A stretch of 64,000 nucleotides of DNA, from contig JAFGXL010000015.1 of NCBI GenBank assembly GCA_016936655.1, positions 205,417 to 269,416 on the forward strand, read 5' to 3'. The DNA is from Nitrospirota bacterium. GTDB taxonomy: Bacteria; Nitrospirota; Thermodesulfovibrionia; Thermodesulfovibrionales; Dissulfurispiraceae. The notes beneath the pieces are model-generated. The model had not been told where the DNA came from and searched no databases. It worked only from the letters and a program-made list of their open reading frames with translations. This document shows, piece by piece, positions 1 to 8,393 of the stretch. Positions within the stretch are counted from its first letter, which is position 1, and the number at the start of each line of letters is the position of its first letter. The position numbers were made by a program, and so were the translations under genes.

Positions 1-572
1 AGCATCCATAGTACAGTAAACAGCACAACACCCTCGAGCATAAATTCATAGAGCTGAGACGGATGCCTCGGCATGCTGCCAGCGCCCGGAAAAACCATTG
101 CCCATGGCACATCTGCAGCCCTGCCATAAAGCTCTCCATTTATAAAATTACCGATCCTGCCGAGTCCCAAACCTATCGGAGCTGTTATAACGACCATGTC
201 AGAAAGCTGCCAGAAATCTACCCTGTATTTTTTGTAGAACAATATTCCCGCAACAAAAACTCCTATCAACGCTCCATGAAAGGACATGCCTCCCTGCCAG
301 AGCGCAAAAATTTCGAGAGGTTTATGGATGTAGTAGCTGAAGTTATAAAAGAGCGCATAACCGAGCCGAGCGCCTATAAGCAGCCCGAGTATAAGATATG
401 AGTATAGCGACTCCAGCGTGTCCTTTGGCAGGACAATATTTTTTCTTTTGAGCTGATACTTAACCAAAAGATATGAAGCCACAAAACCTGCAAGATACAT
501 AAGGCCGTACCATCTTACAGACAATGGGCCTATTTTGAAAATTTCAGGGTCAATATTGGGATAGTTGATCAC
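1..572 (-). CDS. lgt: Prolipoprotein diacylglyceryl transferase (3' end cut by window)
   Basis: Lgt is an inner-membrane enzyme that moves a diacylglyceryl group from phosphatidylglycerol to the lipobox Cys of prolipoproteins. Reading the minus strand from a GTG at 572, preceded by a good GGAGG ribosome site, gives a protein starting VINYPNIDPEIFKIGPLSVR. It continues with the family hallmarks: WYGLMYLAGF, the GGMSFHGAL stretch, the Lgt signature GRIGNFINGELYGR and MPRHPSQLYE. Several hydrophobic membrane segments are visible. About 190 residues are inside the window; the C-terminal part lies beyond base 1. It is divergent from the rhomboid gene, with about 105 bases between them. Identity is secure from the signature motif; only the 3' end is unknown. 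Confidence 0.95.
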   Translation of the reverse strand, partial: MINYPNIDPEIFKIGPLSVRWYGLMYLAGFVASYLLVKYQLKRKNIVLPKDTLESLYSYLILGLLIGARLGYALFYNFSYYIHKPLEIFALWQGGMSFHGALIGVFVAGILFYKKYRVDFWQLSDMVVITAPIGLGLGRIGNFINGELYGRAADVPWAMVFPGAGSMPRHPSQLYEFMLEGVVLFTVLWM

Positions 573-678
573 TTGCGCCTCCGCAAAATTAATTGTGGAC
601 ATTATAACGCAGATCAGCTTTTTCTTCTCCTGCAAATAGAGTACAATTTATAATTAGTCTTTATCCCGTGGAGTCAAG

Positions 679-1368
679 ATGATACCTTACAAGGACGACA
701 ATCCTACTACAATAGTCCCATTTGTTACGATCGGGCTGATAGCAATAAACTGCGCCGTCTTCATATGGCAGATGCTCTCCGCGCAAGGTATGCAGCAGGT
801 CGTGATGTCCTATGGCGCAATACCGGCCAATATCATCAGCTTAAGCGCCAACCAGCCTATACATCCGGTTGCAACTGTCTTTACTGCAATGTTCATGCAT
901 GGCGGCATATTCCATATAGCTGGCAACATGCTCTATTTATGGATATTTGGGAACAATATAGAAGATGCTTTGGGTCATTTCAGATTTCTCTTTTTTTACC
1001 TTTTTTGCGGTATTATCGCCGCTTACAGCCATGCATTACCATCAGCCCAATCTACAATACCCATGATCGGCGCCAGCGGAGCTGTCTCTGGGGTTCTCGG
1101 TGCGTATCTGCTATTGTTCCCAACCGCTAGAGTATATACTGTTATTTTTCTAGGATTTATTCTACAGAGAGTGGCGTTGCCAGCTATTGTTGTACTTGGA
1201 TTCTGGATAGTAATACAGGTTATTAACGGATCTGTATCTTATAATTCAGAATCTGGCGGAGTTGCTTGGTTTGCCCATATCGGAGGCTTTGCTGCTGGAC
1301 TGATAACTATTAAGCTGTGGCTTGTTGGCAGAGACTTCAAAAAACTCAGAAAAAAGCAGTATTACTGA
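679..1368 (+). CDS. Rhomboid-family intramembrane serine protease
   Basis: A 229-residue polytopic membrane protein of the GlpG/rhomboid family, which cleaves transmembrane helices inside the bilayer. The N-terminus MIPYKDDNPT is typical of the bacterial subgroup. The catalytic serine lies in GASG (S133), the partner histidine in FAHIGG (H200), and the loop HGGIFHIAGNMLYLWIFG (about 74-91) is the conserved membrane-embedded L1 region. Six to seven hydrophobic segments can be counted. The ATG at 679 follows a GGAG site. It is monocistronic as far as can be seen, between lgt (divergent) and the CIRCE-controlled groESL operon. Substrate unknown. Both catalytic residues are present, so it should be active. 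Confidence 0.93.
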   Translation: MIPYKDDNPTTIVPFVTIGLIAINCAVFIWQMLSAQGMQQVVMSYGAIPANIISLSANQPIHPVATVFTAMFMHGGIFHIAGNMLYLWIFGNNIEDALGHFRFLFFYLFCGIIAAYSHALPSAQSTIPMIGASGAVSGVLGAYLLLFPTARVYTVIFLGFILQRVALPAIVVLGFWIVIQVINGSVSYNSESGGVAWFAHIGGFAAGLITIKLWLVGRDFKKLRKKQYY

Positions 1369-1419
1369 GATAAATAGCTTTATTATCCGTTATTCCAGAA
1401 TATAATCCTCTCAACGGCC

Positions 1420-1449
1420 TTGCTCAAAAAGAGACCTACGCGATATATT
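1420..1449 (+). promoter_or_regulatory. Probable sigma-70 promoter of groESL
   Basis: A TTGCTC box at 1420-1425 and a TATATT box at 1444-1449 are separated by 18 bp. The -10 box runs directly into the CIRCE operator, so HrcA bound there would cover the promoter. Inferred from sequence only. Confidence 0.6.
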
Positions 1450-1474
1450 AGCACTCATCGGCATCGAGTGCTAA
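1448..1474 (+). promoter_or_regulatory. CIRCE operator (HrcA binding site) of groESL
   Basis: A perfect match to the CIRCE consensus: TTAGCACTC, nine bases, GAGTGCTAA. It overlaps the 3' end of the predicted -10 box and lies about 85 bases ahead of the groES start, in the expected position for heat-shock control by the repressor HrcA. The hrcA gene is not in the window. Confidence 0.97.
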
Positions 1475-1558
1475 CAACCTGAGAAGCTACTATGCAAATG
1501 CCGATTCATTTATCGGCATAATAATAACAAACAAATCTAAAACAGGAGGAATGCAAAG

Positions 1559-1819
1559 ATGATTAAGCCGCTCAAAGACAGGGTAGTAGTAAAGTACTCT
1601 GAAGAGGAGATGGAAAAGACAGCAGGCGGGCTCTATGTGCCTGATGTTGCAAAAGAGAAGCCACAGAAGGGTTCCGTTGAGGCCATCGGCTCTGAAGTTA
1701 AGGAAGTTAAGAAGGGCAATGTTGTACTTTTTGACAAATACTCAGGATCAAAGATAAAGATCGATGACACTGAGTACCTCATCATCAAAGAAGAAGACAT
1801 TCTAGGAATAATCGAATAA
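1559..1819 (+). CDS. groES: Co-chaperonin GroES
   Basis: The heptameric lid of the GroEL folding chamber. The 86-residue protein begins MIKPLKDRVVVKY and has the mobile-loop region EEMEKTAGGLYVPDVAKEKP, where the IVL-type tripeptide that contacts GroEL is GLY here, and the roof-forming and closing segments KYSGSKIKIDDTEYLIIKEEDILGII. It is slightly shorter than the usual 94-97 residues. The ATG follows an AGGAGG site. It is first in a two-gene operon, with groEL 28 bases downstream, under CIRCE control. Confidence 0.97.
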   Translation: MIKPLKDRVVVKYSEEEMEKTAGGLYVPDVAKEKPQKGSVEAIGSEVKEVKKGNVVLFDKYSGSKIKIDDTEYLIIKEEDILGIIE

Positions 1820-1847
1820 CCACAATCACTAAAAGGAGGACTGACAG

Positions 1848-3479
1848 ATGGCAGCAAAGCAACTTTTATTTGATGAAGCAGCAAGACAGGCGATCCTCAG
1901 AGGCGTTACAGCCCTCTCTGACGCTGTTAAGGCAACACTCGGCCCCAGAGGCAGAAACGTTATTATCGACAGGAAGTTCGGTTCGCCAAATATAACAAAA
2001 GACGGCGTAACCGTAGCAAAAGAAGTGGAGCTGAAAGACCCTTACGAGAATATGGGCGCTCAGCTTGTAAGAGAGGTTGCTTCAAAGACCTCTGATATAG
2101 CTGGAGACGGAACAACAACTGCAACCGTACTAGCATACTCAATCTACAAAGAGGGTATGAAGTATGTAACAGCAGGAGCAAATGCAATAGACCTTAAAAG
2201 GGGTATAGACAAGGCTGTTGAGGCTGTTGTTGAAGAGCTCAAAAAGATGTCCAAGAGCGTTTCTGACAAAAAGGAGATCGCTCAGGTCGGCACAATATCA
2301 GCAAACAACGATCCTTCAATTGGAGAGCTTATTGCCGAGGCTATGGACAAGGTAGGAAAGGACGGAGTTATAACTGTTGAAGAGGCAAAAAGCATGGCAA
2401 CAACACTTGATGTTGTTGAGGGCATGCAGTTCGACAGAGGATATATATCCCCATACTTCATAACTGATCCTGACAGAATGCAGGCTATGCTTGACGATCC
2501 TTTCATACTTATACATGACAAGAAGATCTCCAGCATGAAAGATCTGCTCCCTGTGCTCGAGCAGGTAGCAAAAATGGGCAAGCCTCTCTGCATTATCGCT
2601 GAGGACATAGAGGGCGAGGCTCTCGCTACACTCGTTGTTAACAAACTCCGCGGCACACTGCATGTATGCGCTGTAAAGGCTCCGGGATTTGGCGAGAGAA
2701 GAAAGGCTATGCTCGAAGATATAGCCATCCTCACAGGCGGCACAGTAATATCTGAGGATATCGGACTGAAGCTCGAAAATGTAAAGGTAAATGACCTAGG
2801 AAGAGCAAGAAAGGTCAATATAGACAAGGAAAACACAACAATCGTTGAAGGCGCTGGAGATGCAGCCCAGATTCAGGGCAGAGTAAAGCAGATCAAGGCA
2901 CAGGTCGAAGAGACCACATCCGACTACGACAGAGAGAAGCTCCAGGAGAGGCTCGCAAAGCTCGTTGGAGGCGTAGCTGTAATCAATGTCGGTTCAGCAA
3001 CAGAAGCTGAGATGAAGGAGAAGAAGGCGAGAGTTGAAGACGCACTTCACGCTACACGCGCAGCTGTTGAAGAAGGTATAGTGCCTGGCGGTGGAATAGC
3101 TCTGATAAGATGCATAAAGAGCCTCGATAAACTGAAACTCGATCAGGATCAGCAGCTCGGAGTAAAGATTGTAAAAAGAGCCCTTGAAGAGCCGATCAGA
3201 CAGATCGTCGCAAACGCAGGAATGGAAGGCTCAATAGTGGTCGAAAAGGTGAAAGACGCAAAAGACTCATCATTCGGCTACGATGCATACAAAGAAGATT
3301 ACACAGACATGATAAAGGCAGGAATCATAGACCCTACAAAGGTTACGCGCACAGCGCTGCAGAATGCTGCCTCAGTATCAGGCCTGATGCTCACAACAGA
3401 AGTGATGATCGCTGAACTGCCTGAAGAGGATAAGAAGATGCCTCCGATGCCGGGCGGCGGCATGGGAGATATGTACTAG
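1848..3479 (+). CDS. groEL: 60 kDa chaperonin GroEL
   Basis: An ATP-driven chaperonin of 543 residues, full length for the family. Visible hallmarks are [10 protein letters not shown] near residue 30, the ATP-binding GDGTTTAT near residue 86, the signature [12 protein letters not shown] near 405, and a C-terminal Gly/Met-rich tail ending GGGMGDMY that projects into the central cavity. AAGGAGG precedes the ATG. It is cotranscribed with groES and is followed by a strong intrinsic terminator. Nothing unusual in the sequence. Confidence 0.99.
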   Translation: MAAKQLLFDEAARQAILRGVTALSDAVKATLGPRGRNVIIDRKFGSPNITKDGVTVAKEVELKDPYENMGAQLVREVASKTSDIAGDGTTTATVLAYSIYKEGMKYVTAGANAIDLKRGIDKAVEAVVEELKKMSKSVSDKKEIAQVGTISANNDPSIGELIAEAMDKVGKDGVITVEEAKSMATTLDVVEGMQFDRGYISPYFITDPDRMQAMLDDPFILIHDKKISSMKDLLPVLEQVAKMGKPLCIIAEDIEGEALATLVVNKLRGTLHVCAVKAPGFGERRKAMLEDIAILTGGTVISEDIGLKLENVKVNDLGRARKVNIDKENTTIVEGAGDAAQIQGRVKQIKAQVEETTSDYDREKLQERLAKLVGGVAVINVGSATEAEMKEKKARVEDALHATRAAVEEGIVPGGGIALIRCIKSLDKLKLDQDQQLGVKIVKRALEEPIRQIVANAGMEGSIVVEKVKDAKDSSFGYDAYKEDYTDMIKAGIIDPTKVTRTALQNAASVSGLMLTTEVMIAELPEEDKKMPPMPGGGMGDMY

Positions 3480-3495
3480 AATCAAGGACTACTTA

Positions 3496-3535
3496 CAAGA
3501 GGCCTGCTTTAGCAGGCCTCTTGTTTCTCTCTTTT
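3496..3535 (+). terminator. Intrinsic terminator of groESL
   Basis: A perfect 13-bp stem (CAAGAGGCCTGCT with AGCAGGCCTCTTG) with a 2-base spacer at 3496-3523, followed by a T-rich run. It begins 17 bases after the groEL stop codon. Confidence 0.93.
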
Positions 3536-3588
3536 TATCAACCATAGGTTTTGAAGCTTAAAGCCCCATTTGTTATCCTAAGAGAAAT

Positions 3589-4620
3589 ATGAGATACCAT
3601 TTAAACCACAACAAATTAATCCTTTTCGCGATACCGCTGCTTTTTGTCGTATACATCGCGGTACAGCTTTTTGTGTCGCTGCATATAAATAATCTTCGAA
3701 TTGAAGTGCAGATACCAGAAGGCGCCAACTATAAACAGGCTGTAGCCATACTTGCAGAAAACGAACTGATCCGCGACAAAAACCTCTTTCTTGCTATCGG
3801 CAGACTGATGAATGCTGACAAAAAAATAAAGGCTGGTTACTACACATTTTTTCATAGAATGAGCCCATTAAAAGCATTTAGAACGCTTCTTTCAGGAAAG
3901 ATTATTGAACATACTGTAACAATCGTTGAGGGCGACTCGCTTTATGAGATCAGCAGAAAACTGTCAGATACAGGCATTATGTCAAATGAAAGCTTTAACA
4001 ACTTGAAAAATGATCAATCACTGCTTCAGGATCTTGATATCGATGCCCCTAGCCTGGAAGGATACCTGGCTCCTCAGACATACAATTTTCCTAAAGGAGC
4101 TACACCATCCGCTGTAATCAGGTTTATGGTAAATACGCAACGAAGCTCATATCCAGCTGATTTTGAGCAAAAAGCAGACAAACTCAATATGTCAGAAAAT
4201 GAGATTATAACCCTTGCATCAATAATCGAAAGAGAGGCAGTAGTAAATGAAGAAAGGCCTCTTATTTCAGCAGTTTTTCATAACAGGCTCAAAAAAGGCA
4301 TGCCTCTGCAGGCTGATCCAACAGCTATCTATGGTGTAAAAAATTACAGCCAAAAGATCACCAGAGAAGACCTGAAAAGAAAAACACTGTACAACACTTA
4401 TGTAATAAAGGGACTGCCTCCCGGAGCAATTGCGTCTCCTGGAAGAAGATCGATTGAAGCAGCGCTTAACCCGGCAAAGGCAAATCACTACTACTTTGTT
4501 TCAAATGGCGACGGCACTCACAAATTCTCTACTACACTTTCAGAGCATAATGAAGCTGTAAGATCTTACATAGACTCGCGCTCAAATTCAGCGCAGCAGA
4601 CAAAAGATACAAAAGGATAA
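3589..4620 (+). CDS. mltG: Endolytic transglycosylase MltG (YceG-like)
   Basis: A membrane-anchored lytic transglycosylase that cuts nascent glycan strands and is thought to terminate peptidoglycan polymerisation. The 343-residue protein has one N-terminal membrane anchor (about 10-30), a LysM-like subdomain (IPEGANYKQAVAILAE), and the YceG catalytic core. The core carries LEGYLAPQTYNFP, SIIERE with the probable catalytic Glu214, VFHNRLKKGMPLQADPT and GLPPGAIASPGRRSI. The ribosome site is weak. ispG follows after 3 bases, so the two are surely cotranscribed. Normal length for the family. Confidence 0.95.
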   Translation: MRYHLNHNKLILFAIPLLFVVYIAVQLFVSLHINNLRIEVQIPEGANYKQAVAILAENELIRDKNLFLAIGRLMNADKKIKAGYYTFFHRMSPLKAFRTLLSGKIIEHTVTIVEGDSLYEISRKLSDTGIMSNESFNNLKNDQSLLQDLDIDAPSLEGYLAPQTYNFPKGATPSAVIRFMVNTQRSSYPADFEQKADKLNMSENEIITLASIIEREAVVNEERPLISAVFHNRLKKGMPLQADPTAIYGVKNYSQKITREDLKRKTLYNTYVIKGLPPGAIASPGRRSIEAALNPAKANHYYFVSNGDGTHKFSTTLSEHNEAVRSYIDSRSNSAQQTKDTKG

Positions 4621-4623
4621 CTC

Positions 4624-5679
4624 ATGGATCCCAGGCGAAACACAAGAGAGCTTAATGTAGGGAAAATCAGAATTGGCGCAGGACATCCAATCTCTGTGCA
4701 GTCTATGACAAAGACAGACACAAGAGATGCTGAAAAAACTCTGAACCAGATAACCTCTCTAGCCTGTGCAGGATGCGAAATCATAAGGGTTGCTGTGCCT
4801 GACATGGAAGCAGCAGAATCATTATCTAACATAGTTCCAAAAAGCCCTCTGCCTGTTATAGCTGACATACACTTTGACTGGAGACTAGCTCTAAAAGCAT
4901 TAGAAAACGGAGTACACTGCCTCAGGCTTAACCCCGGGAACATAGGCGCTCGCTGGAAGGTTGAAGAGGTTGTCTCAGCAGCAAGAGAGCGCAGTGTGCC
5001 AATAAGAATAGGCGTAAATGCCGGATCACTCGAAAAAGATCTCTTGGATAAATACGGACACCCTACACCTGAAGCGATTGTGGAAAGCGCTGAAGGCCAT
5101 ATCAAGATACTCGAAGATCTCGGATATGACAAAATCAAGATCTCTCTTAAAGCATCTGATGTACTAAGAACAGTCGAGGCTTACAGGATATTCTCTTCAA
5201 AATATGACTATCCTCTTCATATAGGCATTTCAGAATCTGGCCCGCCCTCAACAGGAATCATTAAAAGCTCTGTAGGACTTGGCGTATTATTGTATGAAGG
5301 GATAGGCGATACAATGAGAGTCTCTCTGACATCCGAACCTGAAGAAGAAGTTCGTGTAGCTTATGAAATACTCAAATCGCTCGATCTGCGTGAGCGAGGC
5401 GCAAACCTCATATCATGCCCCACTTGCGGCAGATGCGAGATAGATATGCGGCCACTTGCACAGAAGGTTCAGGATGCGCTCAAAAACATATCTAAGCCAT
5501 TGACTGTTGCTGTAATGGGCTGCGTTGTCAACGGCCCCGGAGAGGCGCGCGAAGCTGACTTCGGAGTTGCAGGCGGTAAAGGCATGGGGCTAGTATTCAA
5601 AAAAGGAGAGATCATTAAAAAAGTGAAGGAAGAAGACCTGCTCTCTGCATTGATGGACGAGATCAACAGGGCTGAATAA
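4624..5679 (+). CDS. ispG: 4-hydroxy-3-methylbut-2-enyl diphosphate synthase (flavodoxin/ferredoxin)
   Basis: The penultimate enzyme of the MEP isoprenoid pathway, a [4Fe-4S] protein that reductively converts MEcPP to HMBPP. The 351-residue protein has the TIM-barrel start VGKIRIGAGHPISVQSMTKTDT and the cluster-binding C-terminal domain with SCPTCGRCEIDM and VMGCVVNGPGEA, which supply the three Cys and the conserved Glu ligand. Length matches the short bacterial (non-plant) form. It starts 3 bases after mltG. Its presence shows that isoprenoids are made by the MEP route. Confidence 0.97.
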   Translation: MDPRRNTRELNVGKIRIGAGHPISVQSMTKTDTRDAEKTLNQITSLACAGCEIIRVAVPDMEAAESLSNIVPKSPLPVIADIHFDWRLALKALENGVHCLRLNPGNIGARWKVEEVVSAARERSVPIRIGVNAGSLEKDLLDKYGHPTPEAIVESAEGHIKILEDLGYDKIKISLKASDVLRTVEAYRIFSSKYDYPLHIGISESGPPSTGIIKSSVGLGVLLYEGIGDTMRVSLTSEPEEEVRVAYEILKSLDLRERGANLISCPTCGRCEIDMRPLAQKVQDALKNISKPLTVAVMGCVVNGPGEAREADFGVAGGKGMGLVFKKGEIIKKVKEEDLLSALMDEINRAE

Positions 5680-5697
5680 AAATTACTACCATATCAT

Positions 5698-6507
5698 TTG
5701 ACAACTCTCGACTACATAAGGGATGTACAGATATACCAGCACAAAAGCGGCTATCGCTTCTCTGTGGATGCGCTTCTGCTGCACTCATTTGCATCAGCAA
5801 ACAACCCAAAGCTAATAGCTGACCTCTGCGCAGGTTCAGGCATAATAGGTCTGCTCATGGCAAAAAAGCATCCTCTGTCCCGGATATTTCTTGTGGAACT
5901 CCAGAAAAATCTCTATAATCTTTCTATAAAAAATATTGGACTAAACAATATGTCAGGATCCTCCATAGCAGTACACTCGGACATAAACGATATTACTACT
6001 GAGGCAAAAAAAAGGGAAAGTATTCTGAGCATTGGCGCTCACAAAAGCATACATCACAAGCAGAGCAAACAAAAAAATGACTCGCCCTTTGAACTCCTAA
6101 TGGATAACGCTGGCTGTTTTGATCTGGTTGTATCAAATCCACCTTTCAGAAAGGTTAAGTCAGGCATGGTCAGCTCTGGAGACGAAAAATCGATTGCCCG
6201 ACATGAGATAAAAATATCTATTCAACAGTTATCAGATGCTGCATCGCGTCTGCTGGCACACAGGGGCAGGTTCTGCATGATACACCTTCCTGAGCGCATG
6301 ACAGAGATATTCGACAGCCTGAGAAAGTACGGCATTGAGCCCAAAAGACTGCGCACAGTGCACTCAGACATCGGGTCAGAAGCATCAATGATACTTGTTG
6401 AAGGAGTAAAGGGCGCAAAGCCGGGGATTAAGGCAGATCCGCCGCTTGTACTCTACAATATAGACGGCTCTTACACAAAAGAGCTGTACGCAATGTACAA
6501 CGGTTGA
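5698..6507 (+). CDS. SAM-dependent N6-adenine methyltransferase, TrmN6/YfiC-like
   Basis: A class I methyltransferase of the family that includes tRNA1(Val) A37 N6-methyltransferase. The 269-residue protein has the entry motif YQHKSGYRFSVDALLLHSF (about 12-30), SAM motif I ADLCAGSGIIGLLMA (about 43-57), and the N6-adenine catalytic motif NPPF in VVSNPPFRKVKSG. The predicted start is TTG at 5698; no in-frame ATG fits the conserved N-terminus and no clear ribosome site is seen. It follows ispG by 18 bases, so translation may depend on the upstream genes. The exact RNA target cannot be read from sequence. Confidence 0.85.
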   Translation: MTTLDYIRDVQIYQHKSGYRFSVDALLLHSFASANNPKLIADLCAGSGIIGLLMAKKHPLSRIFLVELQKNLYNLSIKNIGLNNMSGSSIAVHSDINDITTEAKKRESILSIGAHKSIHHKQSKQKNDSPFELLMDNAGCFDLVVSNPPFRKVKSGMVSSGDEKSIARHEIKISIQQLSDAASRLLAHRGRFCMIHLPERMTEIFDSLRKYGIEPKRLRTVHSDIGSEASMILVEGVKGAKPGIKADPPLVLYNIDGSYTKELYAMYNG

Positions 6508-6540
6508 CCTTAAAGCTGTTCATCCATTACATTTAGAACT

Positions 6541-7524
6541 ATGTATTATTATATTGTCAAGCGGCTGCTCCTGATGGTACCAATGATATTCGGCATAACG
6601 CTGATCACATTCAGCGTAGTGCATCTGGCTCCCGGCGATCCTGTTGCAGTAGAGACAGAGATGTCACCCAAGGCATCTGCGCAGGCCAGGGAAAATCTTA
6701 AAAAACTCTACGGTCTCGACAAACCGGTTCACATACAGTATTTTGACTGGCTGAAAAGATTTGTTAAGCTCGATTTCGGCACATCTTTTGTTGACAGCAA
6801 AAAAGTCATAGACAAGATAACAGAACGAATACCAATAACACTCGCTATAAATCTGCTGTCTCTATTTCTAATTCTGATCATAGCTGTGCCTATTGGCGTG
6901 CTGTCTGCCACAAAACAATATTCCCTTTTTGACAAACTATCCACAATATTTGTCTTTATCGGTTTTTCCACGCCATCATTTTGGCTCGCCCTGCTGCTTA
7001 TGATGCTATTTGGAGTAACACTTGGGATACTGCCTATATCCGGCATACAGAGCCTAGATGTAGCAGGAATGTCCTTTTTTGAGAGGCTGCTCGACTGGGC
7101 AAAGCATCTCATACTGCCTGTCAGCATAAGCGCATTTGGCGGCATAGCAGGATTGAGCAGATACAGCAGATCGAGTATGCTCGAAGTTATAAGACAAGAC
7201 TACATAAGAACAGCACGCGCAAAAGGTCTAAAGGAATCTACTGTAATATTCCGCCATGCGCTTAGAAATGCCCTTCTACCTATAGTTACTATTTTGGGAC
7301 TTGCTGTGCCCGGGCTTATCGGCGGAAGCGTGATATTCGAGACCATATTCGCTATACCTGGCATGGGCCTGTTATTTTATGACTCTGCCATGGCGCGCGA
7401 CTATCCAACAATAATGGGCGTGCTTGTAATAGGATCCGTCCTCACTCTTCTTGGCAATCTGCTGGCTGATATATCATATGCACTGGTTGATCCGCGCATA
7501 AGGGTTTCTGGAGGCAAAAACTGA
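6541..7524 (+). CDS. Dipeptide/oligopeptide-type ABC transporter permease (DppB/OppB family)
   Basis: An inner-membrane permease subunit of a peptide/nickel-type ABC importer. The 327 residues contain the family N-terminus [34 protein letters not shown], six membrane helices and the EAA loop [25 protein letters not shown] that docks on the ATPase. The closing [10 protein letters not shown] is typical. It is followed after one base by its partner permease. No binding protein or ATPase gene is nearby, so the substrate cannot be inferred. Confidence 0.95.
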   Translation: MYYYIVKRLLLMVPMIFGITLITFSVVHLAPGDPVAVETEMSPKASAQARENLKKLYGLDKPVHIQYFDWLKRFVKLDFGTSFVDSKKVIDKITERIPITLAINLLSLFLILIIAVPIGVLSATKQYSLFDKLSTIFVFIGFSTPSFWLALLLMMLFGVTLGILPISGIQSLDVAGMSFFERLLDWAKHLILPVSISAFGGIAGLSRYSRSSMLEVIRQDYIRTARAKGLKESTVIFRHALRNALLPIVTILGLAVPGLIGGSVIFETIFAIPGMGLLFYDSAMARDYPTIMGVLVIGSVLTLLGNLLADISYALVDPRIRVSGGKN

Positions 7525-7525
7525 T

Positions 7526-8377
7526 ATGCTCGCGATAATCTGGAGGAGATTCAGAAAAAACAGGCTCGCGCTGGCCGGGTTAATAGTTATACTTACACTT
7601 TCCGCAGCCGCCATTTTCGCTCCAGTTATATCTCCTTATGAACCTACAAAAATAGATGTCTATAATGTACTCTCTCTTCCAAGCATATCCCATCCCCTGG
7701 GTACTGATGAGCTAGGCAGGGATGTGCTTTCCAGGATGATATGGGGAAGCAGAGCATCCCTGAAGGTAGGTTTTATTGCAGTAGGCATTGCGATAGTAAT
7801 AGGCACGCTTGTTGGAGCTATTGCCGGATTCTACGGCGGCAGGATAGACAGCCTGCTTATGCGTTTTGTAGATATAATGCTAGCGTTCCCGTCTTTTTTC
7901 CTGATACTAGCGATAATCGCCATTGTTGAACCCAGCATATCTACCATAATGATAGTTATAGGCATAACAGGGTGGATGGATGTGTCGCGCCTTGTGCGTT
8001 CTGAATTCCTCACACTCAAAGAAAGGGACTTTATTGCAGCAGCAAAAGTAGCAGGCGCAGGAGATGCACGGATTATATTTAAACATATTCTGCCAAATGC
8101 CATGTCCCCTGTTTTTGTTGCTGCCACATTCGGTATAGCAGGAGCCATACTCACCGAGTCCGGACTCTCATTTCTTGGGCTGGGAGTCCAGCCGCCTGAA
8201 CCTAGCTGGGGAAACATCCTGACATCAGGAAAGAATAATCTCACAGTAGCATGGTGGCTCTCTGTATATCCGGGACTCGCCATACTTATAACTGTACTCA
8301 GCTACAACCTTATAGGCGAAGGGCTGCGCGACTCCCTTGACCCAAGACTCTGGAAATCTTCAGACAGAGGGGCCTGA
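7526..8377 (+). CDS. Dipeptide/oligopeptide-type ABC transporter permease (DppC/OppC family)
   Basis: The second permease of the pair. The 283 residues include the N-terminal helix, the conserved HPLGTDELGRDVLSRMIWGSRASL segment, the EAA loop VAGAGDARIIFKHILPNAMSP and the end GEGLRDSLDPRLW. It begins one base after the upstream permease stop, probably by translational coupling. Its last codons overlap the longest possible reading of glnE. The complete transporter would need a periplasmic binding protein and one or two ATPases encoded elsewhere. Confidence 0.95.
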   Translation: MLAIIWRRFRKNRLALAGLIVILTLSAAAIFAPVISPYEPTKIDVYNVLSLPSISHPLGTDELGRDVLSRMIWGSRASLKVGFIAVGIAIVIGTLVGAIAGFYGGRIDSLLMRFVDIMLAFPSFFLILAIIAIVEPSISTIMIVIGITGWMDVSRLVRSEFLTLKERDFIAAAKVAGAGDARIIFKHILPNAMSPVFVAATFGIAGAILTESGLSFLGLGVQPPEPSWGNILTSGKNNLTVAWWLSVYPGLAILITVLSYNLIGEGLRDSLDPRLWKSSDRGA

Positions 8378-8393
8378 GCAGGCAGACCCTTTT

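Noticed and set aside
63..401. Plus-strand ORF of 112 codons
   Set aside because: It lies antisense to lgt, whose minus-strand translation is clearly conserved.
1388..1411. Partial match to the ModE-like box (CGTTATTCC) upstream of groES
   Set aside because: Only the left half agrees; the right half-site is missing and the site lies upstream of the -35 box. CIRCE explains the regulation.
2282..2836. 184-codon minus-strand ORF inside groEL
   Set aside because: A shadow of the groEL codon pattern; Ser-rich and not protein-like.
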